This document shows positions 53,369-64,000 of a stretch of 64,000 bases of DNA, one piece after another; positions within the stretch are counted from its first letter, which is position 1, and each line of letters starts with the position of its first letter. The position numbers and the translations under genes were made by a program. A model generated the notes under the pieces. It did not search any database, had not been told where the DNA came from, and was given only the letters and a program-made list of their open reading frames with translations. The stretch is from Areca catechu (taxonomy: Eukaryota > Streptophyta > Magnoliopsida > Arecales > Arecaceae), in the NCBI GenBank assembly GCA_021397845.1, contig CM038047.1, forward strand, positions 125,780,112 through 125,844,111. Reading direction: 5' to 3'.

Positions 53369-55945
53369 TGATAGAAAAGTGCCCTACGAGCCAATCATTG
53401 TAAGTGCCTTTTTTTGTATTCTTCCAACTCTTGTATGATATTATATATTAATAAAGGCATCTATTTTCATCATATACTGTTGTATTTTATTTATGATTAT
53501 GATGAATCCCATAGATTAGAGCAATGGAATTAGGGTTATGATGAAGTTCATAATAGTGAGACCTAATTTTCTATAAACCCTAATCTAAAATGTTTCTAGT
53601 CATTGGACCATTGATTCTGGGATCAATAAATCCGGTAAGACTAGCTTATCCTATGTATGCTCTGATGATAAGAGTGGTTAGTCTCACAACCACTTATGTA
53701 GAGACACTAATACAAGGATAAGGATGCTCATCAGGGTATGAGTACACTGAACTAATCCGTACTAGGACTATCTTATGGAAGTCTTACTACTTGTCAAAAG
53801 ATAGATCCCTAAGTAGGAGTTGTGCATGTGATCTTTAGACCTGAGGTCACCATGGTTCCTTGTGCACACTAAGCCATATTTTGGTTCATACTCATTCATG
53901 CCATTATAACATGTAAAGGGTGTTCTGGGTATGGTGGAAGGTGTATGGAGGATATGAGTGGACCAATAAGGAATCCATCATTCCTAGTAAGAGGAATTGT
54001 TATCCTATGCAATCTCTTTGATGAGTGACCTAAGGAGCCTTTGATCAAAGAAAGATGAGATTAGTGGAATCTAATCAGTCATTAGCTGAGTCCTCACTAT
54101 CGAGTTGAGATTCGATATGATTAAGTGTTAGGGTTTGACATCTATCCATACCTATCACTTAATCGGGATAGTGGAAGATCGAAAGATTAAATTGTATGAT
54201 AACTTACTACTAAAGGATATTTTGATAATTTCTACCAAATTCTTTATCTTCTGGGTAGGCATGACACGTTGCTAGACATCAATCTTGTCTTGTAGGTATT
54301 CATGAACTAATTGGATTGGTTTCATGAATCAATTCGATGGATGGTTCGAATTGGATAATTAGACGAGCTAGTTTGACCTAATTAGATCAATCGGGTTCGA
54401 TTGGATCGAATCGGCTCAAACCTAAACCTACTGCTGGCTAAATGTGGAACCCAATGGGTTACATACACTAGAGAATTGAACAAGGAAGTCATTCATGATT
54501 TAATTAGGGTCATAGGATCCTAATTGGTTAGCTAGGTGACATATTAGCAAGTGTAGGCTAACCTAATTCCTAAACCTAATTGGATTGGGTCCGGTTGTTT
54601 GCTAAATGGACTAACCAATTTATGGGAGACCTAAATTGGGATATGTTCTAAGTAGGATGAATTTATCATATTTTATCTGATATTTTTTGGAGGTTTTATC
54701 TTGGAATTATGAAGAGTCCCTAAGGCATAGGACTCTTAGTACCTAAATGACATGTTGGCATTCAAAAGGGCCTAGAACAGTCTATAATTTTCTGATTGAA
54801 AAAAATTTATATGGTCAGAAAGCTTATTTAATGACCTTTCATTTCACACCCATATTTCATATACTTTGACTTTGTCAAAGGTAGCATATGGCATGGAAAA
54901 AGGTTGACCGAATTGTGAAGAGAAGCGACTCTTCATTTGGCATGCAGAAAGGACCAAGAGTCCTTCTACAGATGAGTTTCTTCTATTGATTGGACTTTTT
55001 CTAATCTTTATCTTTATCTCCATGCCCTTTCATGAAGGATTTGACTGGTCAATGATTTTTGAATTGGCGTGAAGAAGGAAAGGATGGATGGCGCAGATGA
55101 AAGGTTGCGACTTTCATGACAAGGTGCATGGTTTGAAGCAGAGTCCTTCTACTTTCAGATCTCTTCAGTTTTCTTCAACTTTAGGAAAATGAGAAGACAC
55201 CTCTTTGCTCTTCCAAAGATCGGTACATGCCATGTGGCATGAGAAGGTTTCATTTGGACATGAAGAGATGTCAGATAAGACTCTTGAATCCTAAAGAGTC
55301 TTATTAGATATGACGAAACATATCTGATAAGAGATTTTAGGATGTGTTTCACGTCCCTTAAGAAACTATTTAAAGGGTGTACGGTGGAATGAGATGATAT
55401 TGATTTGGTCATCTGAAATAGGAGTCTAGATTCTACCATGTTATCCATCTGAGTTTTTCTCTTTCCCTCTTCCTTTCTTTAAGACAAGGTGTTTTCTATT
55501 AGGACAAGGTCTTTTCTATTAGGACAAGGCTTTGTTTTAGGACATAAGCCTAAGGGGTCCTAAAGGAGGGTTGTCCTAAAACCAAGAGTGATTTAGAAGA
55601 GTGTCCAAAGAGTCCTATAGTGGGATAGTGAGTCCTACAAAGGCCAAAGTCTAAAAGGCTGTCGAAAGAGTCCTACCCAGGCAAGCAACTTCAGGAAGGA
55701 GTTCTTCCTTGTTTCAAATCTTGTGTGGATCACCGTTGGAGGACTTACACTTGTGAGTCTAGTCGAAGAAGTGGAATATAGCACTCTAGGTATGTTTCAT
55801 TAACCTTCTTTTATGACATATTAGTTGTAATCGAATAAGGGATCTTGGGAATTAGGGTTTCTAACTGATAAAGTGTTATCTTTATGCATGAAATTTGATA
55901 ATTTAGTCTTACTAAGTTTTATAATGATCTCCTTGAAACCCAACA
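53369..55945 (+). repeat. E 5' LTR
   Basis: Starts TGATAGAAAAGTGCCC and ends GAAACCCAACA. Contains the AATAAAGGCAT block shared with Copia-1. Includes repeated AGGACAAGG-type stretches near 55490-55540. No coding sequence. Confidence 0.92.
55366..55375 (+). promoter_or_regulatory. TATA-like box, E 5' LTR
   Basis: CTATTTAAAGGG at the place of CTATAAAAGGG in Copia-1. Confidence 0.55.
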
Positions 55946-55946
55946 A

Positions 55947-55960
55947 TGGTATCAGAGCCA
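55947..55960 (+). other. Primer-binding site of E
   Basis: TGGTATCAGAGCCA, exact tRNA-iMet complement, one base after the LTR. Confidence 0.95.
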
Positions 55961-56834
55961 CCCTTGGTTTATTTCAACTATTTGTCATTTGTAATAAAGT
56001 TGATCCACCCAGGATTATGATTCAATGCATATTAGGGGTCATATGTTTGGTCTCTACTTTATAACGAAAAATAGCATGTTATTATTTTATGCATATTGTA
56101 GATCAAATGCATCGTTATAACATGTTTTATCTTAATAGCTATTTAGGATTTGATTAGTCAGTGGGGTATTTGAAATATCATGCTATGATATGATTGCTAT
56201 GTACATCATGCAATGTTATGCATATGCTAGAATGATATGCCTTATGCTAGTCACTAGTTAGGGTTTTTTAATACTTAAACCCTAATCTTTAAAATATGTC
56301 AACATATTTTTTTTTAGTCACATTCTGAAATAAGGTTGTCCTAACATAACGGTGGATGTCTGTTATGTTGTAAGGTTATCCTAGAATGATGGCACATCTA
56401 GCATATATTTTGCATCATGTCATATATGTATGGTTTTCTATTATAAGTACATTATGATATGTTAAATAGTATTAGAATATGTTTGAGACCATCAAAGCCC
56501 TCATTAAAAATCATATTTAGTCTTAGTATCAAATTAATCATGATGTAAAACCAATTAGGGTTTGATCAGCCAATTGGTGTCTACGCAAGTGGTTCTGGGA
56601 AGGTAAAGGGATTGAGGTTTATTAATTGGTTTCGTTATCTAACTTGGCCAATTTAATTGGTGTATAAGGAAAGCAACAAGAGGACCCCCTCACACCTTCC
56701 ACTTACCTGCCCAATTTGGTCAAATCTAAACCTTAACTTGAGAATGCTAATTGATTATGTATACTATAATTTGCCTTCCTTCATGCTAAGCCAAATTAAT
56801 ATCAAAACTATAGTAGGTTTGTTGTGTAACACAA
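55961..56834 (+). other. E leader, unduplicated part
   Basis: Holds one copy of the segment that is duplicated in Copia-1 (about 56250-56400), including the TTAGGGTTT ... AAACCCTAA inverted repeat. No gene. Confidence 0.7.
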
Positions 56835-57111
56835 GATCTACTCTAGGGCTTGATATGAAATTTGTATTGGTGTACTTAGTGCTTTATGCATGGTTGAAAT
56901 TGTTGCTTTGTTGTGTAATACAAGGGCAACAATCTTCAATTATAGCTATATAATAATGAAGGGTTTGACTAAACTAAGACATTATAGTTTGTTGTGTAAC
57001 ATATTACTATAAGTGTCTTAGAGGCAAAGATCATTGTTGAGAATTGCACGAGTTGCAATTGGAAAGTAAGTCCTACCTTTGAACTTATTAGTGTTTGTTG
57101 TGTAACACAAG
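56818..57111. repeat. Four spaced palindrome-like motifs in the E leader
   Basis: TTTGTTGTGTAACACAAG or variants start at 56818, 56907, 56988 and 57094 (spacings 89, 81, 106). The core TTGTGTAACACAA is a 13-base inverted repeat around a central A. Motifs 2 to 4 recur in each of the two following tandem copies. Confidence 0.88.
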
Positions 57112-57310
57112 GCACTAATGAGGAATTAGGATCTCAACCCCACTAAGGAAACCGGGAAGGTTTCTCATTTACCATAAAATGAGGGTTATGGTATTTGAAG
57201 AAAATAGTGGGAGACATAATTAGATAGTAAGTCTTTATCTAGTTATGAATGTCATTCTTGTGTGGTCTGCTGATATTGTTCTTTAATTAAAATATAGAAT
57301 ATTTATATTT

Positions 57311-58138
57311 ATGGCTTCAAACTTATCACTGTGGGGCATCTTGGATGCCAATAAGTTAACCGGTCCAAATTATGTGGATTGGTTGAGGAACCTGAGAATC
57401 GTATTAACTCAGGAGAAGCTTTCCTATATACTTGATTCTCCGGATCCTGAGGTGATTGGAGAGGATGCTTCAGAGGAGGAAAGGACCACACATCAAATGT
57501 GGCTAAATGACAGTATGACTGTCAGGTGCATCATGTTGGCTTCCATGAGCAATGAGCTCCAGAGGCAACATGAAGATCTGGAACCTCAGTCCATATTGCT
57601 TAATTTAAAAGAGCTTTATGGAGAGCAAAGTATGGTTGCCCGATACGAGATATCGAAATAGTTGTTCTGAGCATGGATGAGTGAAGGTTCACCTGTGCAA
57701 ACCCATGTGCTGAAAATGATTGACTTAATCACTCGATTGGGTCAATTAGGGTTTGTGATGGATAGTAAACTTAATCAGGACTTGATCCTACAATTACTCC
57801 CAGATTCCTTCTCTCAGTTTGTTCTTAACTACCATATGAATAATTTGAATACCACTTTGCCAGAGCTGCTTAACATGCTTAAGACAGCTGAGAGCCACTC
57901 TAAAGGAGATAAGGCTCATGTTCTTCTTGTTAATGGAAGAAAGAAACAGGCAAGGAAAACGAGTATGAAAAGAAAGTTTAACTTTAAGAAGAGCGTCAAG
58001 AAGAAAAATAAGAAAGCTAGGAAGGATGATGGAGCCTGTTTCCATTACGGCAAGACTGGGCATTGGAAGAAGAATTTCAAGGTTTACCTTGCAAGTGTGA
58101 GCAAGATGCAAGTGGAGCATCTAAAGGTTTGTACATGA
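57311..58138 (+). pseudogene. E gag, copy 1
   Basis: MASNLSLWGILDANKLTGPN start. Capsid runs to 57661, where stops (EISK, stop, LF, stop) interrupt it, then 57677-58138. The zinc knuckle reads CFHYGKTGHWKKNF, so two of the four metal ligands are lost (Cys to Tyr and Cys to Phe). After the knuckle a frameshift leads into the protease start, where the Trp before VLDTACGSHIC is a stop, and the copy ends at 58281. Compared with copy 2 it differs by few bases. Confidence 0.9.
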
Positions 58139-58755
58139 TACAAAATAATTTATCATTGAGTGCTTCTATTTCTAATTCATGAGTATTAGATACCGCATGT
58201 GGATCTCATATATGCAATTCATTGCAGGGACTCCACAGAATTAGAAGATTGAAGAGGGGTGACTTTAAGCTACATGGGGCAGATCTACTCTAGGGCTTGA
58301 TATGAAATTTGTATTGGTGTACTTAGTGCTTTATGGCATGGTTGAAATTGTTGCTTTGTTGTGTAACACAAGGGCAACAATCTTCAATTATAGCTATATA
58401 AAATGAAAGGTTTGACTAAACTAAGACATTATAGTTTGTTGTGTAACACAAGACTATAAGTGTCTTAGAGGCAAAGATAATTGTTAAGAATTGCACCGAT
58501 TGCAATTGGAAAGTAAGTCCTACCTTTGAACTTATTAGTGTTTGTTGTGTAATACAAGGCACTAATGAGGAATTAGGATCTCAACCCCACTAAGAAAACT
58601 GGGAAGGTTTCTCGTTTACCATAAAATGAGTGTTATGGTATTTGAAGATAATAGTGGGAGACATAATTAGATAGTAAGCCTTATCTAGTTATGAATGTCA
58701 TTCTTGAGTGGTCTGCTGATATTATTCTTTAACTAAATGTAGCATATTTATATTT

Positions 58756-59583
58756 ATGGCTTCAAACTTATCACTGTGGGGCATCTTGGATGCCAATAAG
58801 TTAACCGGTCCAAATTATGTGGATTGGTTGAGGAACCTGAGAATCGTATTAACTCAGGAGAAGCTTTCCTATATACTTGATTCTCCGGATCCTGAGGTGA
58901 TTGGAGAGGATGCTTCAGAGGAGGAAAGGACCACACATCAAATATGGCTAAATGACAGTATGACTGTCAGGTGCATCATGTTGGCTTCCATGAGCAATGA
59001 GCTCCAGAGGCAACATGAAGATCTGGAACCTCAGTCCATATTGCTTAATTTAAAAGAGCTTTATGGAGAGCAAAGTATGGTTGCCCGATACGAGATATCG
59101 AAATAGTTGTTCTGAGCATGGATGAGTGAAGGTTCACCTGTGCAAACCCATGTGCTGAAAATGATTGACTTAATCACTCGATTGGGTCAATTAGGGTTTG
59201 TGATGGATAGTGAACTTAATCAGGACTTGATCCTACAATTACTCCCAGATTCCTTCTCTCAGTTTGTTCTTAACTACCATATGAATAATTTGAATACCAC
59301 TTTGCCAGAGCTGCTTAACATGCTTAAGACAGCTGAGAGCCACTCTAAAGGAGATAAGGCTCATGTTCTTCTTGTTAATGGAAGAAAGAAACAGGCAAGG
59401 AAAACGAGTATGAAAAGAAAGTTTAACTTTAAGAAGAGCATCAAGAAGAAAAATAAGAAAGCTAGGAAGGATGATGGAGCCTGTTTCCATTGCGGCAAGA
59501 CTGGGCATTGGAAGAAGAATTGCAAGGTTTACCTTGCAAGTGTGAGCAAGATGCAAGTGGAGCATCTAAAGGTTTGTACATGA
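58756..59583 (+). pseudogene. E gag, copy 2
   Basis: Same extent and same stops as copy 1 (stops after EISK at 59104). The zinc knuckle is intact: CFHCGKTGHWKKNC. It carries the same stop in place of the protease Trp and the same frameshift after the knuckle. Protein differences from copy 1 are few (for example Ile for Met in THQIWL, Glu for Lys in DSELNQ). The shared lesions show copies 1 and 2 arose by a late duplication. Confidence 0.9.
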
Positions 59584-60200
59584 TACAAAATAATTTATCA
59601 TTGAGTGCTTCTATTTCTAATTCATGAGTATTAGATACCGCATGTGGATCTCATATATGCAATTCATTGCAGGGACTCCACAGAATTAGAAGATTGAAGA
59701 GGGGTGACTTTAAGCTACATGGGGCAGATCTACTCTAGGGCTTGATATGAAATTTGTATTGGTGTACTTAGTGCTTTATGGCATGGTTGAAATTGTTGCT
59801 TTGTTGTGTAACACAAGGGCAACAATCTTCAATTATAGCTATATAAAATGAAAGGTTTGACTAAACTAAGACATTATAGTTTGTTGTGTAACACAAGACT
59901 ATAAGTGTCTTAGAGGCAAAGATAATTGTTAAGAATTGCACCGATTGCAATTGGAAAGTAAGTCCTACCTTTGAACTTATTAGTGTTTGTTGTGTAATAC
60001 AAGGCACTAATGAGGAATTAGGATCTCAACCCCACTAAGAAAACTGGGAAGGTTTCTCGTTTACCATAAAATGAGTGTTATGGTATTTGAAGATAATAGT
60101 GGGAGACATAATTAGATAGTAAGCCTTATCTAGTTATGAATGTCATTCTTGAGTGGTCTGCTGATATTATTCTTTAACTAAATGTAGCATATTTATATTT

Positions 60201-61117
60201 ATGGCTTCAAACTTATCACTGTGGGGCATCTTGGATGCCAATAAGTTAACCGGTCCAAATTATGTGGATTGGTTGAGGAACCAGAGAATCGTATTAACTC
60301 AGGAGAAGCTTTCCTATATACTTGATTCTCCGGATCCTGAGGTGATTGGAGAGGATGCTTCAGAGGAGAAAAGGGCCACACATCAAATGTTGCTAAATGA
60401 CAGTATGACTGTCAGGTGCATCATGCTGGCTTCCATGAGCAACAAGCTACAGAGACAACATGAAGGTCTGGAACCTCAGTCCATATTGCTCAATTTAAAA
60501 GAGCTTTATGGAGAGCAAAGTAGGGCTACCCGATATGAGATATCGAAATAGTTGTTCTGAGTATGGATGAGTGAAGGTTCACCTGTGCAAACCTATGTGT
60601 TGAAAATGATTGACTTAATCACTCGATTGGATCAATTTGTGTTTGTGATGGATAGTGAACTTAATCAGGACTTGATCCTGCAGTCACTCCTAGATTCCTT
60701 CTCTCAGTTTGTTCTTAACTACCATATGAACAAATTGAATACCACTTTGCCAGAGCTGCTTAAATGCTTAAGATAGCTGAGAGCCACTCTAAAGGAGATA
60801 AGGCTCATGTTCTTCTTGTTAATGGAAGAAAGAAACAGGCAAGGAAAAAGTGTATGAAAAAAAAGTTTAACTTTAAGAAGAGCATCCAGAAGAAAAATAA
60901 GAAAGCTAAGAAGGATGATGGAGCCTGTTTCCATTGCGGCAAGACTAGGCATTGGAAGAAGAATTGCAAGGTTTACCTTGCAAGTGTGAAGCAAGATGCA
61001 AGTGGAGCATCTAAAGGTTTGTACATGATACAAACTAATTTATCATTGAGTGCTTCTATTTCTAATTCATGGATATTAGATACCGCATGTGGATCTCATA
61101 TATGCAATTCATTATAG
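60201..61117 (+). pseudogene. E gag, copy 3, continuous with pol
   Basis: The copy still attached to pol. Same stops after EISK (60549), plus a frameshift near 60760. Zinc knuckle CFHCGKTRHWKKNC with all ligands. The protease start keeps Trp (SNSWILDTACGSHICNSL), unlike copies 1 and 2. More diverged from them in sequence. A stop at 61118 precedes the rest of the protease. Confidence 0.9.
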
Positions 61118-62160
61118 GGACTCCACAGAATTAGAAGATTGAAGAGGGGTGACTTTAAGCTACATGGGGCCAGTGGTGAAGCCATATATGCTGAAGCAGT
61201 GGGCACCTATCTTCTTTTATTACCTTTGGGTGATGTAATAATGCTAGAAGAATGCTTCTATGTTCTAGATATTACTAGAAATATTATTTCTATCCCCTTG
61301 TTATTACAACAGGGATATGAAATAAGTGTAAAGAGCAGTGGCTGCTCTATTCTTTATAATAATAAAATATTTGGACATGGATCTTTTATAAATGGTCTTC
61401 TAAATTTGTAACTCAATGATAATATTTTTCTTGTTGATGATAAGAAGAGAAAAAGAGATAATGACAATGTCACATATCTCTGGCACAGCCGATTAGGTCA
61501 TATCAGTGAGTCAAGAATAAACAAGTTAGTCAAAGATAATTACTTTGACTCTAATGATTTCCAAACATTAGGAACTTGTGAATCTTGTCTCAAAAGAAAA
61601 ATGACTAAGTCTCCATTCACTGGACATGAAGAAAGAGCAACAGAATTATCAGGTCTTATACAAACTGATGTGTGTGGACCTATGTTAACTCAGGCTAGAG
61701 GAGGATATTCTTATTTCATCACTTTTATTAATGATTTATCAAGGTTCGGTTATGTGTATCTTATGAAACACAAGTCTAAAGCTTTTGATAGGTTTAAAGA
61801 ATATCAAAGTATGGTTGAAAAACAAACTGGACTTAGTATTAAAACTATTTGTTCTGCTCGATGAGGTGAATACTTGTCAGTGAGTTTTTGAACCATCTCA
61901 AAGACAAAGGCATTATTTCTGTATGGACTCCTCCTTATACACCCCAGTTAAATGGAGTGGTAGAAAGGAGAAATCGTACCTTATTGATATGGTGAGATCC
62001 ATTATGAGCTTCACAGATCTTCCCATTTCTAGCCATAATACACACCTCCTCTCCGAAGGTCAGAGAGGGTGCGGGGAGCACCTCTTAGATATGGCTTTGT
62101 CATCGGAGATGACAATGAAGCCAGTATCATACAGAATGATGATCTTGTGACCGATTCAGA
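61118..62160 (+). pseudogene. E protease end and integrase with deletion
   Basis: The protease continues to 61411 (FKLHGASGEAIYAEAVGTYL; NIISIPLLLQQGYEI). The integrase zinc finger follows (LWHSRLGHISESRINKL; CESCLKRKMTKSPFTGHEE). The core has DVCGPMLTQARGGYSYF (first Asp); the second Asp motif reads CSARxGEY, so that Asp is Ala; the Glu is present in NGVVERRNRT. Frameshifts lie near 61880 and 61980. At about 62027 the frame jumps from FTDLPIS to the RSERVR region, so roughly 0.4 kb of the C-terminal integrase is deleted relative to Copia-1. Confidence 0.86.
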
Positions 62161-62900
62161 AGCTGTTAAGAGTAGAGACTGACAAATGGCTAAGTGCCAT
62201 GAAATCTGAAATGGACTCCATGTATTCCAATCAGGTTTGGACTTTAGTAGATATACCTAAAAAAATTAACCCAATAGGGTGTAAATGGGTCTTCAAGAAA
62301 AAGATTGGAGCAGATGGTCAAATTGAGACCTACAAGCCTAGACTGGTAGCAAAAGGTTTCAGACAAAAACATGGTATAGACTATGATGAAACCTTTTCTC
62401 TAGTAGCTATGCTCGAGTCCATTCAGATAATGCTTGCCATAGTAGCATACCATGACTATGAGATCTGGTAGATGGATGTAAAGACTGCTTTCCTCAAAGG
62501 AAACCTTGAAGAAGAAGTCTATATGTCACAGCCAGAGGGTTTTGTCTCAAGTGGGAGACCAAATTAGGTATGCAAATTAAAAAAGTCTATTTATGGACTT
62601 AAGCAAGCATCGAGGAGTTGGAACATCCATTTTGATAAAATAATTAAAGGATTTGTTTTATCAAAAATGTGGATGAACCATGTGTGTATAAGAAGACAAG
62701 TGGGAGTGCACTTATTTTCTTGGTTTTGTATGTGGATGACATACTGATCATTGGGAATGATATCCCAATGTTACAATCGGTTAAGACTTGGCTATCATCA
62801 TAGTTTTCCATGAAGGATTTGGGAGAAGCATCCTATAACTGGGTATAAGGATCTATAGAGATAAATCCAAGAGGAAGCTAGGCTTATCCCAATCCAGGTA
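62161..62900 (+). pseudogene. E reverse transcriptase
   Basis: RT core: MKSEMDSMYSNQVWTLVD, GCKWVFKKKIGADGQIE, DETFSLVAMLESIQIML, a stop in place of Gln before MDVKTAFLKGNLEEEVYM, then KKSIYGLKQASRSWN, a frameshift near 62660, and LVLYVDDILIIGND (about 62725-62760) with YVDD intact. Further stops occur near 62567 and 62802. Confidence 0.88.
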
Positions 62901-63711
62901 CATTGACTTAGTGTTGAAGAGATTCAACATGGATGGAAGTAAGAAAGGTTACTTGCCCATGAGTCAAGGCATACATCTCTCTAAAAATATGTCTCCTATG
63001 ACATCGAAAGAAAGAGAGAGGATGACTAAGATTCCTTATGCTTCGGCTGTAGGATCAATTATGTATACTATTTTATGTACCAGACTTGATGTTGCTTATG
63101 CCTTAAGGCATAGTGAGCAGATTTCAGGCAAATCCAGGAGAAGATCATTGGAAAGCTATGAAAAATATTCTTAAGTACCTTAGAAGGACTAAAGATATTT
63201 TTCTAGTATATGGATAATATGAGTTGAAATTAGAAGGCTATACAGATTCTAGTTTTCAATCAGATCCAGATGATAGTAAATCCATGTCGAGGATGTCTTC
63301 ACCTTGAATGGTGGTGTAGTGAGTTAGAAAAGTACAAAATAGCCAACAGTAGCTGACTCAGTCACTGAGGTAGAGTACATAGCTACAAGTGAAGCCACAA
63401 AGGAAGCTGTCTGGATGAAGAAATTCATCATGAAATTGGGCGTTGTTCCTGATATACAATAGCTAGTGCCATTGTACTGTGATAACATTGGAGCTGTTGC
63501 ACAAGCCAAGGAACCAAGGTCTCATCACAAGTTCAAGCACATTCTAAGACGGTTCCACATCGTTCGAGAGATAATAGAAAGACAAGATGTTGTCATCAAT
63601 CGAGTAGATATGAAGAACAATATAGCAGACCCATTCACTAAAGCATTACCTAAGCAATAGTTAGATCGCCACATGGATGGTATAGGTATAAAATACAAGG
63701 ATGATTGGCTT
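62901..63711 (+). pseudogene. E RNase H
   Basis: LKRFNMDGSKKGYLPMSQGI, PYASAVGSIMYTIL, DVAYAL, then a frameshift, YTDSSFQSDPDDSKS, TEVEYIATSEATKEAVWMKK, LYCDNIGAVAQAKEPRSHHK, and NIADPFTKALPKQ (to 63660). The catalytic Asp of YTDSS and Glu of VEYIA are visible. Stops at about 63219, 63328 and 63343 break it. Confidence 0.87.
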
Positions 63712-63714
63712 TAG

Positions 63715-63728
63715 TGTAAGTGGGAGTT
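63715..63728 (+). other. Polypurine tract of E
   Basis: GTGTAAGTGGGAGTT region directly before the 3' LTR start at 63729. Confidence 0.8.
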
Positions 63729-64000
63729 TGATAGAAAAGTGCCCTAAGTGCCAATCATTGTAAGGGCCTTTTTTTGTATTCTTCCAACTCTTTTATGACA
63801 ATATATATTAATAAAGGCATCTGTTTTCATCATATACTATTGTGTCTTATTTATGATTATGATCAACCCCATAGATTAAAGTAATGGAATTAGGGTTATG
63901 ATGAAGTTCATAACAGTGAGACCTAATTTTCTAAAAACCCTAATCTAAAATATTCCTAGTCATTGGACCATTGATTCGGGGATCAATCAATCCGGTAATA
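63729..64000 (+). repeat. E 3' LTR, first 272 bp
   Basis: Begins TGATAGAAAAGTGCCCTAAG, matching 53369 onward with about 20 differences. Runs off the window end. Confidence 0.92.

Larger units (their letters stand above)
56835..61170 (+). repeat. 1445-bp tandem triplication (leader + gag + protease start)
   Basis: Copies: 56835-58281 (1447 bp), 58282-59726 (1445 bp) and 59727-61170. Each starts GATCTACTCTAGGGC and ends CTACATGGGGC. Gag starts are exactly 1445 bp apart (57311, 58756, 60201). Leaders of copies 2 and 3 look identical; gags of copies 1 and 2 differ at only about five bases; copy 3 gag and copy 1 leader are more diverged. The junction joins protease sequence back to the leader just after palindrome 1. 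Confidence 0.95.
53369..64000 (+). mobile_element. Element E, Ty1/copia retrotransposon with triplicated gag, cut by window end
   Basis: Plus-strand copia: 5' LTR (2577 bp), tRNA-iMet primer site, leader, three tandem copies of leader-plus-gag, protease, integrase with an internal deletion, RT, RNase H, polypurine tract and the first 272 bp of the 3' LTR. By eye the two LTR starts differ at about 20 of 270 positions, so E is old. It sits in the leader of D. It is related to Copia-1 in LTR, leader and all proteins. In-frame stops are shared by all three gag copies, which dates them before the amplification. Confidence 0.93.

Overview
The window reads as nuclear DNA of a flowering plant, and I find no host gene in it. 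Essentially everything recognisable is an LTR retrotransposon or a fragment of one. The evidence is plant-type Ty1/copia and Ty3/gypsy polyproteins, primer-binding sites matching initiator tRNA-Met, polypurine tracts, LTR pairs and 5-bp target-site duplications (TSDs). Gene-poor, deeply nested sequence like this is typical of pericentromeric or other heterochromatic DNA. The species, and even monocot versus dicot, cannot be settled from the sequence. I use letters for the elements.

Layout by nesting. The oldest visible layer is J, a plus-strand Ty3/gypsy element of the Tat type. Its pieces lie at about 25512-26056, 27674-31239, 34071-36165 and 45579-46147. Inserted into J are: G, a minus-strand Sirevirus-like copia at its left edge; a chromovirus solo LTR (26057-27668, TSD TGAAG); K, a compact non-autonomous element (31240-34070, TSD ATGAG); B, a minus-strand chromovirus (36166-45578, TSD GCTGC/GCAGC); and H, a Sirevirus-like remnant (46148 to about 47021).

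Inside G lie a plus-strand Sirevirus-like solo LTR (13475-15224, TSD TAATT), the chromovirus A (15961-24865, TSD GTTCT, nearly identical LTRs) and, at G's left, Copia-1 (3062-11660). The 5' LTR of Copia-1 is cut by chromovirus F (ends at 3061), and F is cut by another chromovirus LTR (1-915). Inside B is a solo LTR, C (41197-42442). Inside H is copia D (minus, 47022-53368), and inside D is copia E (plus, 53369 to beyond the window). Nesting reaches five levels.

How the genes would work together. Copia elements run gag, protease, integrase, RT, RNase H. The chromoviruses run gag, protease, RT, RNase H, integrase, chromodomain. J adds a second RNase H. No element has a fully open polyprotein. 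A is closest, with three single-base deletions and one stop, although its two LTRs barely differ.

Observations I think are most worth following: four palindromes at conserved spacing in the gag leaders of Copia-1 and E; a stepwise 1445-bp triplication of leader plus gag in E, whose breakpoint lies at one of these palindromes; a terminal hairpin at the U3 end of chromovirus LTRs with a compensatory base-pair change in F; element K, which keeps the last codons of a chromovirus but otherwise has unrelated internal DNA; and several LTR-internal tandem arrays (29, 31, about 89 and about 103 bp). I found no clear evidence of a wholly new kind of system.
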